Assembly: GCA_947034885.2 (NCBI GenBank)
Contig: OX344751.2
Span: 33,903,582-33,967,581, forward strand
Direction: 5' to 3'
Source of the DNA: Thuidium tamariscinum
Lineage: Eukaryota; Streptophyta; Bryopsida; Hypnales; Thuidiaceae
DNA length: 64,000 bases
The notes below the pieces were generated by a model that searched no databases, had not been told where the DNA came from, and was given only the letters and a program-made list of their open reading frames with translations. Shown piece after piece: positions 1 to 8,008 of this stretch (its first letter is position 1; each line of letters starts with the position of its first letter). The translations under genes were made by a program, and so were the position numbers.

Positions 1-3
1 AAC

Positions 4-232
4 TTAACCCTGCAACGTCTCAATCCTTTTTTGAATTTTTGCACATTTTCGCTTATAGCTTGGTACAGATATAACATTTACCAGAATTTAATGAATTTGG
101 TCATTAAGGGAGGTTGTCTTTTCTAGATTCAAGTGTTACATTTGATAAATGAGAAGTTAATTGGATGAAACAGTGCCTTGAAGCCCTCTGTTCATAGTCC
201 AGAATATGGACGTCGGAGCGCTTCACGGTTAA
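4..232 (+). mobile_element. piggyBac-like MITE P1, copy 1
   Basis: A 229-bp element bounded by TTAA on both sides. The left end reads CCCTGCAACGTC and the right end, read inward, CCGTGAAGCGC, so the ends are inverted repeats of about 10 bp with a few changes. A second copy at 40592-40815 is alignable along its whole length, which fixes the ends. TTAA target duplication with CCC-starting ends is typical of piggyBac elements. No transposase is encoded, so it is non-autonomous. The superfamily assignment is inference from ends only. Confidence 0.75.
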
Positions 233-530
233 TTACAATCTACGTTAAGAATGGGCACTACAAAAAAATGGGCAGAGACAGACGTTTTTTTATCATACCA
301 GAGGCTGTCGTCATCCTTAGGCACATGTCAGTAAATAATGGACACCCTGCACAAGGATGGCAGTCTGTGGTATTTTCATATAGTAACCCTAACGAAACAA
401 CGTACACCTCGAGTGTCGTGAAATAATGGACAAATGGACACGCTAAGAACGATAGGTATGGCATTCAAGAGGTGTCCCTTTGTCCTTGTCTTTTGAGAAT
501 TCAGATTTTAGATGCTCATCTCAACTACTC
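233..530. other. Intergenic spacer, no gene seen
   Basis: The stretch between the first MITE and the first family A copy. Short open frames on both strands have no recognisable protein and low-complexity composition. Nothing resembling a signal-peptide exon for the downstream LRR gene was found: the one candidate, an ATG at about 458 followed by hydrophobic codons, hits a stop after 12 codons. Confidence 0.5.
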
Positions 531-861
531 TAAGGGAGGAGGTCCATAAACCGACCATCTAAGGGCTGGAACAGAATTTTGAGCAGGTCAAACATCTTGA
601 AGTATTTTCCAGTGAATTTTTCTTGAAAGACAGCTTGAATATGCATCTAACCCAAGTCGTTTCATATTTTTTGGAGCTGTCTAAAGTTAGTTATGAATTT
701 CTGAAGTCAATATGGCATAGGGCTCCAAAACCGCCCACCCCCCTAAAATGTTCACTGTTTGTACATTACTGTAAAGATCAAAAAGCATCATGTACCAGAT
801 ATATACATTTCAGAAGGTGAGCGGTTTTGGAGCCTGAGCGGTTTTCGAGCCTCCTCCCTTA
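531..861 (+). mobile_element. MITE family A, copy 1 (reference orientation)
   Basis: A 331-bp element with ends TAAGGGAGGAGG and CCTCCTCCCTTA. The inverted repeat continues imperfectly toward AAACCG. A direct TA at each edge fits a TA target duplication, as in Tc1/mariner (Stowaway-like) MITEs. The interior carries the family hallmark AACCCAAGTCGTTTCATAT, and then a central hairpin made from CCACC-AAATGT-TGTACA blocks. No transposase. Other copies lie at 7009, 14405, 15898, 17149, 21505, 23510, 25734, 35549 and 50992. Confidence 0.8.
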
Positions 862-900
862 CAGTTCTAAGCGACCATCTGCAACTTGATTGGTTCGGAG

Positions 901-1109
901 TTGAGAGCCATTTATTGAATGCTTCAAACCCTTAAATTGAAGTTAGGTCTAGATCTGGGATTTCAAATATCGATCTCCAGTTCCATTCGGACGTCTCTGA
1001 TTCCTGCGTGAGACCCATTTGTTGAATGCTTCGAGCTCAAGAATTTTTTAGGTCTAGATCTGAGCCTGTTTCAAATGACTTCCGTTCCATTCGAACGTCT
1101 GGTTCCTAC
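901..1109. repeat. Tandem duplication, 2 x about 105 bp
   Basis: Unit 1 (901-1007) and unit 2 (1008-1109) share, in order, TTGAATGCTTC, AGGTCTAGATCTG, TTTCAAAT, GTTCCATTCG and ACGTCT. They differ at scattered bases, so the duplication is not recent. It sits directly upstream of the first visible exon of the LRR gene and may be promoter or upstream-intron sequence. No coding potential is visible. Confidence 0.75.
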
Positions 1110-1256
1110 TTCTTAGTTGAGATCAAACCCTTGGAATCTGAATGCGCCATTTTGGGGGGTGAAATTCCGCCGAAATAACGAACACAACCACTGAAAAAAT
1201 TGTAAGAATTTGCATCCCAACTTGAAATTAATAGCTCGGCTTTGGGACAATTGCAG

Positions 1257-4200
1257 GCACTGCCAACGCAAGTCTCGTCGGAGAGTTGTCCCCCAACATC
1301 TCCTCCCTCTCGGCTCTCCAAAACCTCACCCTCTCCAACAACCATCTCACAGGCTCTCTCCCCGACTCCCTGAGCACCCTCCTCTCCCTCCGAAGCCTCG
1401 ACCTCAGCCACAACAACTTCACGGGCGCCATCCCCACCGCCCTCGGCAACCTCACATCCCTCATCAACCTCGATCTCAGCGACAACAACTTCACAGGCCC
1501 CATCCCTCCTTCTCTCAGCCTTCTCTCCAATCTCCAGAGCCTGAATCTCAACCAAAACTTCTTGGTTGGCTCCCTTCCTGGTGAGCTTGGGAACCTCCTT
1601 CAGTTGCAGAGCTTGCAGCTTCATCAGAACAATATTTCGGAGTCCATCCCTGCGGAGTTTTGGGAGAATCCCAGCTTCTGTGCGAATTTGGTGAATGTCG
1701 ACATGGGGAACAACAACTTTACGGGTCCATTTCCGTTTAATTTTTCTAGGTGTGAGAATCTGACGTTCTTTGACGTGTCGATGAATCAGTTCGTGGGTGA
1801 GATTGACGCCCGGTTTGGGGGTTTGGGGAAGTTAGTCACGTTTATAGTGCACGAGAATGAGCTCACGGGGACGATTCCTGACAGTTTTGGAAACTGTTCC
1901 AAGTTGGCGAGCTTTTCTGTTCACAGTAATCACTTGGAAGGCGAGATTCCGACCACGCTGGCGAATTGTCCGGAGCTTCAGGGATTTCTGGTCCAGAACC
2001 AGAACATTTCGGGAACGATTCCATTGGGGTTCGCGAAGCTGCAGAAGCTGAGCGTGGTGTATTTCCAGAACAATCGTATTACTGGGAGGTTGGATCACCT
2101 GGAGAATTGTAGTGCCATGATGCAGATCCATGGGGAGAATAACCACATGGAAGGGCCGTTGCCGAAGTTTTTTGGGGACAAGTGTGAGTTCTTGACGCAT
2201 TTGTTTGTATCTGGGAATAATTTCACGGGGGGGATTCCGCCCGAGCTGGCGGACTGTCCTGTGCTGGAGAACATTGGGGTGAGCTGGAACAAATTGAATG
2301 GGACCATTCCAGCGGTATTCTCCAAGTGCTCACGCATGGAGAATTTTCAGATTGATCACAATGCGTTTACGGGGACGATTCCGCCCGAGTTTGGCAACTG
2401 GTCGACTTCCATTCATATCATGTACCTGCAGAACAACATGCTAACGGGAGTAATTCCTAAGGAGCTTGCAAATTGTACGGAGTTGGTGCAATTCCATGCG
2501 ATGGAGAATCCCTTGCTGTCGGGAGAAATTCCGCCCGAGTTCGGCAACTTGCAGAAACTGGAGAACTTGGTGAGTTGCTGTACTACTATTTTCCTTTAGA
2601 CATAGCATCATTTGAGCTCTCCATTTCCGTGGTTTTAAAATAATAAATCTAACTGTTCATGTTCCAATTCAAATATTATATTAATCAAATAGGTTTCATT
2701 CTATGTAACCACAGAATCAGTGTGAAGACACAGGAGAAATTAAGATATTGGACCAATTGATGTCCTTCTGTGTCCAAATTCCGTTCCAAGTGTATCCTAG
2801 TAATTTTTCATTGGCTATGGAGAAATTCTTAAAACATTTCATCGATGGACGATTTTTCTTTCTTCTATGATCGAGATCATTGCATGCACTGTACCTGTGC
2901 GGTAGAGAAAAATGTTGGAAGAGAAGAAATGAAAATCCTCATACGACTTCCTCAGAAGGAAGTCTTTCGAAATCATGAGGCTCAATGTGAGCCTCGAGGG
3001 TCCTTCGGAAGTTAATTTTCAACCAAGTATTGATTTTTCCTTGGATCGCTAATTGTGGTGTCGTTCCTCTGAGACTTCGCTTCTTTCATATACGGTGAGA
3101 TATATGAATTGATCTAATCTGCACGTATCTTTTTTTTCTTGAAGGTGGTTTACAGCACCAACATCTCGGGTGAGATCCCCGCCTCCCTGGGCAACTGCAC
3201 CAGCCTCAAATACCTCGTCCTCAACAATAACACTTTGAGCGGTCCCATCCCCTCCACCCTCGGCGCGTGCACCCAACTCTCCATCCTCTTACTCTCCGAC
3301 AACTTCCTCTCCGGCCCCATCCCGTCAACTCTCAGCAACTGCACCTCCCTCCAGAGCCTGGACTTGTCCAACAACCAGCTCACAGGCCCAATCCCCTCCT
3401 CACTCCAAGCCTGTTTCTCTCTCCAAAATCTTTTTCTCTACAAAAACCTCCTCACAGGCGACTTCACTCTCAACCTGAGCAACTTGAGCAGCCTCGAGTC
3501 GGTGGCCGTAAGCAACAACGGCATCACGGGAGACATCTTCCCGTCTTTGGCAACGCTCAGCAGCAAGATCAACCTCACTGCAATCGACTTCACCTCCAAC
3601 TCCCTCACGGGAAACCTTCCGGAGTCGTTCGACGTTACCAAGTTGGAGAATCTGAAGCTTCTGTTGCTAGGGAACAATAATCTCACTGGTCCTATTCCAC
3701 AGTGGATCTGGAGCTTACCGAAACTGCAACTTCTGGACCTTAAAAACAACTCCTTCACGGGGACACTGGAGCGGAACAGTTTCAGCAAGTTGCAGGGGTA
3801 CATCAACACGACAGTTTTGGATACAGCTGACGGGTCTCTTGATAATGGATCCACATCGACTTACAAACCTAGTGTGCAAGTCACAGTGAGCGGCGCGGAC
3901 GTGACGTATACCGCGTACATCGACTACGTAATCTCGATGCAGTTGTCGCATAATCAGTTCACGGGTGCGATTCCTGGTCAAATCACGGAACTAGCCCGGA
4001 TGAAGTACCTAGACCTCTCCTTTAACTCTTTCACTGGGGAGATTCCCTTCAACATTGGGGAGTTGTCAGTTCTGCAATCGCTAGGGCTGTCGAATAACAA
4101 GCTGTCGGGGGGGATTCCGGAGTCGATTACGAGAATCGCGGGACTGCAGCAGCTGTTTCTGGCGGAGAATGATCTGTCGGGGCAGATTCCGCAAGGAGGA

Positions 4201-4491
4201 CAGATTCAGACTATGAGTAATGACTCGTTCTGGCATCCTGGGAATGAGGGTTTATGTGGCTCGCCGTTGGATTTGTCTAGATATCCTTGTAAGACGTCAA
4301 AGGCGTCGACATTCGATGACTTGTTTTCGACGCCGGGGATTGTGATTGGATTCGTGGTGGGGTTTGTGTCGGTGTTGGTGGTTTTCTTGAAGTGGAAACC
4401 TGCGCGGCGGTTGGTTGTTAAGCAGCCGGTGAAGAAGGGATCGACTGGGTTGTGGAATCCCCGGGAGGAACCTCAAGGGTTTAGGGTTTAG
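1257..4491 (+). CDS. LRR receptor-like protein (no kinase), 5'-incomplete
   Basis: Two exons are visible: 1257-2569 and 3145-4491, joined in phase 0 across a GT-AG intron (2570-3144) so that ENL runs into VVYSTN in an unbroken repeat. The 885 complete codons encode extracellular plant-type LRRs of about 24 residues (LxxLxLSxNxLTGxIPxxLGN pattern), an island interrupting the repeats (about 3780-3930), further LRRs, then a Gly/Val-rich transmembrane segment (about 4336-4395) and a basic 31-residue tail. There is no kinase domain, so it fits a receptor-like protein of the plasma membrane that would signal with a partner kinase. Ligand is unknown. The 5' end is a splice acceptor (TTGCAG at 1251-1256), because an in-frame stop lies at 1232-1234 and the first in-frame ATG is at about 1703. 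The exon with signal peptide and LRR N-cap was not found, so the gene is 5'-truncated or its first exon lies upstream. Stop codon TAG is part of a TTTAGGG repeat. Many N-x-S/T sites support a secreted ectodomain. Confidence 0.88.
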
Positions 4492-4534
4492 GGTTTTAGG
4501 GCTAGGATTTTTTAAGGGCTTTTTAGGGTTTAGG
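4480..4534 (+). repeat. Telomere-like TTTAGGG interstitial repeat
   Basis: TTTAGGG units at 4480-4486 and 4487-4493, TTTTAGGG at 4494-4501, then TTTTAGGG at 4521-4528 followed by TTTAGG, with degenerate spacers. This is the Arabidopsis-type plant telomere unit. It overlaps the last codons and the stop of the LRR gene. It is too short and degenerate to be a chromosome end, and is best read as an interstitial telomere-like patch. Confidence 0.7.
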
Positions 4535-4598
4535 ATTAGTTTGAGGTCGGGTGTCGGTGTATCATAGTTGTTCAGGTTAATACCACTCATGAAATTTC

Positions 4599-4664
4599 TG
4601 AGTTGTGCATTTGTGAGTTAAATCACCGTGTACATAGTGATTCAACTCACAAATACACAACTCA
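4599..4664. repeat. 28-bp-arm perfect-length inverted repeat
   Basis: Left arm 4599-4626 and right arm 4637-4664 are complementary at 26 of 28 positions around a 10-base loop. Both contain the word TGAGTT-n-ATTTGTGAGTT. Degenerate single arms (ACTCACAAATGCAA, GTGACTCAACTCA) continue to about 4800, so this is a cluster of related short repeats just 3' of the LRR gene. It might be a 3'-end hairpin or part of a MITE; no family was recognised. Confidence 0.65.
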
Positions 4665-5690
4665 AAAATAGCACACTGTGAGTGATTCTACTCACAAATG
4701 CAATTCCAAATTCAACTCACGACTCAATGTAGTACGCAGTGACTCAACTCATAAAATTGTATATAGTATAGTACACAATTCAATATAGTACACAGTGTCT
4801 CTGGTTCACGGATTGCCACTCCAGGTTTTGGGTTTGTGTATCTCACAGGAGAAATCCAAAATGTCCATCTACGGGATTTTTGCAGAATTTCGTGGTCAAC
4901 GAGATCACACATTCTTGAAGGAATGGAATTTGGACAGAAAAGGACACTCGTTCAATTTCTGTTGTGGATTTCGCCAGTGCTGATGTTCTCTGATAGCGCC
5001 GTCGATGCCCCGTTCCTAATTAATGCAAATCGGATTGAAGTCACTGACGGTGCATCAGGTATTTAGACTTGGCAGGTTGTGTCTTTGAACGATTTTGTGA
5101 GTTCTCGAGAAGAGCTTGACCTCGGCAGAGACATACAATGACGTGTATTCAAGCTACCTTGCAGGAGAAGCTCTGAACTCAAGATCCTCATCCGAAGTTA
5201 CAATCCCTTGTTCCACATGTGCCATGCTTGCCATGAGTTTTTGCCGTGAGTTGTTTTCATTGCCTAAACCAAATCTAGAGACAAAACTCAAAAGAGCTTC
5301 ATTTGGAGTTTGATCCCTCATTCTTTAATTTTTTGCTTTTTTTTTAAGGGAAAGCAACCATCAGTGAAACTCTGTAGAGCCGATTCTAATTATGGAGTTC
5401 ACCCAAATTTACTGGAACTGGGCAATAGTGACCTATGGCAGGAATAGGACACGACTCCACAGTTTGAGAAAGTTCTTGCTCACTTCCCCAGTTTTAGTTG
5501 GAATGTTTTTTCATCTTTTTCAACTGTGATTTCTCAGTTACATTTGTGAGCTTGTAACCCAAATAGCACAGGGTGCTGAAAAAGGACAGAGAAATGCAAA
5601 ACCGGAACCTTAGCAAAAATGCAACATTTAAAACTAAAATATTAGGTTTGCAATGACCTTAGACTACCCTGGTTGATGGGGCGGGTGATA
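4665..5690. other. Intergenic, no gene supported
   Basis: It contains the tail of the GTGAGTT repeat cluster to about 4800, and then unique-looking sequence of moderate GC. Open frames of 62-76 codons at 4795-5066 and 65 codons at 5116-5313 resemble no known family and are flanked by no convincing splice sites. They could be decayed coding remnants, but nothing supports calling a gene. Confidence 0.4.
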
Positions 5691-5986
5691 GGAATTTTCA
5701 TTGGTATCTTTGAGGTTCTCAGTTCAACTTTCCATGTTGACATTGCTTGCATGAGGGTTCTTCAGGAATTTCCATTGGTATCCTTGAGGTTCTTGGTTCA
5801 ACTTCCCATGCTGACATTGCTTGCATGAGGGTTCTTCAGGAATTTTCATTGGTATCTATGAGGTTCTTAGTTCAACTTCCCATGGTGACATTGCTTGCAT
5901 GAGGGTTCTTCAGGAATTTCCATTGGTATCTATGAGGTTCTCGGTTCAACTTCCCATGTTGACATTGCTTGCATGAGGGTTCTTCG
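5691..5986. repeat. Tandem repeat, 4 x 74 bp
   Basis: Four head-to-tail units start at 5691, 5765, 5839 and 5913, each exactly 74 bp. Every unit runs from GGAATTT-CATTGGTATC through GTTCAACTT to GCTTGCATGAGGGTTCTTC. Units differ at a few positions only (for example CTTTGAGG, CCTTGAGG, CTATGAGG). The exact period and high identity point to recent unequal exchange. There is no continuous open frame across it, since 74 is not a multiple of three. Confidence 0.93.
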
Positions 5987-7008
5987 TGCCAACACATGAG
6001 GAGAAGGTTAGTATTCCTTCACTTGTTCTTGGCGGGGATACCCAAGGTGTGTAATTCCTGGACTATTCCACTAAGGTGCCTTGGTTGTTGTGTCATGTGA
6101 GTCTAGCTGCTACCCTTGAAGGTCGTATGCTTTAAAAAAACCCGGAATATGAGTGAACTGTTCTTCACAACAATGCATTGAATTTCCTTAGTGAACTGAC
6201 AACTGGTTTGTCATGGAATTAGGTGGAAGTGCATAAAGGTCCTTTGCCTGTAATGATATGAAAAGAGTTTCAGAAGGCAACTGGAGAAACAACATGACAT
6301 ATCCCAAGAGGGATTGATGTTGGCAAATTTGGGTCTTCAATTACCTGATCCCTGCAAGTGTCCCAATCCCAATTGAGTTATCTTTCATCTAATACTAGCG
6401 GACATGTTCAACAATTCTGAGGACGTTTTTCCCACTTTTCTCATCTTGGCAGAAATGCGTTTGCTTCACCAAAGATTTCTTTACGTGCACCCTGTGACAA
6501 GTTTTAGATTTCAAAGCCGGTTATAATTCTAGGCTTGTGATTAGTCGAATAATTTCTCGCTCTCGAGCAAAAATGAAGGCCATGTCAGACCATGATTGAG
6601 TGAGTCCAAGTCACTTGTAATTCGACAGGCATGTTCTACTTTTACAACCCACTTTCAGAGACCTCAGATTCGATTTCTTTGAATGCTCGTCTTTACATGC
6701 CAAGCAGTGCAGCAGAATTAGGGTTTTTTTTGAGGGCATGAAATTCGCGGAAGCAAATCAAATGTTCACTCTGACTACTAGTGAGCTCTTTGAGCTGCAG
6801 TTTCTTTTGTGCCAATCCAAACATTGATTTGGAAGTTTGATGACTGCGAAGATCAATCATCTCAGTCATTAAAAACCTTTCAAGAACATGATGTGCAATC
6901 CCTGTTTGCAGGATTCTAGAGAACCCAACTCCTTGAAATGAAGTAAGCTTGAGAATATTGCAGCAGTAATGGCTCTGGATGTTTTCTGGAAGCTTTTGTC
7001 TCCTGGTG
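5987..7008. other. Intergenic, no gene seen
   Basis: Unique-looking sequence between the 74-bp tandem array and a MITE. No reading frame above about 60 codons resembles a protein, and no RNA gene motif was found. Confidence 0.4.
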
Positions 7009-7319
7009 TAAGTAAAGGAGGTCCATAAAGCGCCCATTCAACAGCAGGAAATTGATTTGGGGAGGTTAGAATTTTTTGAACAACATTTTTCAATAGATGT
7101 TTCTCTTGAAAGACAAATGGAATCTGGATTTAACGCAAGTCGTTTTATGTTTTCTGGAGCTTTGTGGAATTAGTTGCAAATTTTTTAAGTTGAATGCAAT
7201 GGTCAGTAAAAGTGTCAACCTCCTAAAATGTACAGTATTTGTACATTGTGGGTGCAATGAGGAAGCGAAGGAAACGAGGACGCTGTTAGAGCCCAAGCAC
7301 TTATGGACCTCCTACCTTA
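7009..7319 (+). mobile_element. MITE family A, copy 2 (diverged)
   Basis: The ends are TAAGTAAAGGAGGTCCATAA and CTCCTACCTTA, and the interior keeps the family word AACGCAAGTCGTTTTATG and one arm of the TGTAC hairpin (AAATGTACAGTATTTGTACA). The second hairpin arm has been lost or replaced (about 7245-7290). It has the same orientation as copy 1. Confidence 0.75.
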
Positions 7320-8008
7320 GTTAAATGTGCAATTTGGACATCGCTAACCCAGGGTCACTACTGCTACTTGGCTGCTGACCTGTGGTTGTGTTTCTAAGGG
7401 TTCCGCATACACAAGCCATTTCGAAATCCTCATGGTTAAATCACGCATCAGAAATCGCCAAATACAAGAAATACTATCCCACACACTGTCTGGTGGCTTT
7501 TATTACATTACTATACGGCAACCACCACCTCCAAGTGTTGTGAGTTCTCCAAAAGTCTCGATGAAGACTTTTAATCCGCTGCAGCATTTTCTAACTTTGC
7601 CACTTCTTCCAAACCTCTCAAACTAACTTCAATCAATCTCAAGTCTCTCTAATCATGTCCTAAATAAACTCATCTAAACTGGGTAATTCAATATTCACCA
7701 AGTCAACTAACAAGGGCTCTCGCAACTGCCATTGATGTCCTCGCTCTAACGACGAGGGCCAAAGACAATCAAAGCCTTGAAGGTGGACTTCTCTTACCTA
7801 TCAATAACAGCTAAATAATTAATTAATTAGTTTACTCTCTCGTTACAAAGTCATAATCCTGTCGATCTCCTCTCAAAACCTTACATGTCTTGCTACCATG
7901 CAAACTAACACAGTAAGTTGTTGTTGATCGATCGATGCTTTGATTGAAAAACATTCCACCCAAGATCAATCGATCGCTGCCGTAGTTTGTTGTTCAAACT
8001 TACCTCGA
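7320..8008. other. 3' flank of the HMA gene
   Basis: Probable 3' untranslated and downstream sequence of the minus-strand HMA gene. A consensus splice donor (GAG then GTAAGT on the minus strand, at about 8004) lies ten bases after the stop codon, so a 3' UTR intron may extend into this stretch. No other gene is visible. Confidence 0.4.

Noticed and set aside
1106-1624. 172-codon minus-strand frame over the LRR exon
   Set aside because: Antisense shadow of the GC-rich LRR repeats. The plus-strand LRR frame explains the sequence.
4480-4534. True chromosome end
   Set aside because: Only a few degenerate TTTAGGG units with unique sequence on both sides.
5691-5986. CRISPR-like array
   Set aside because: Units are contiguous 74-bp repeats without spacers, and the genome is plant nuclear.
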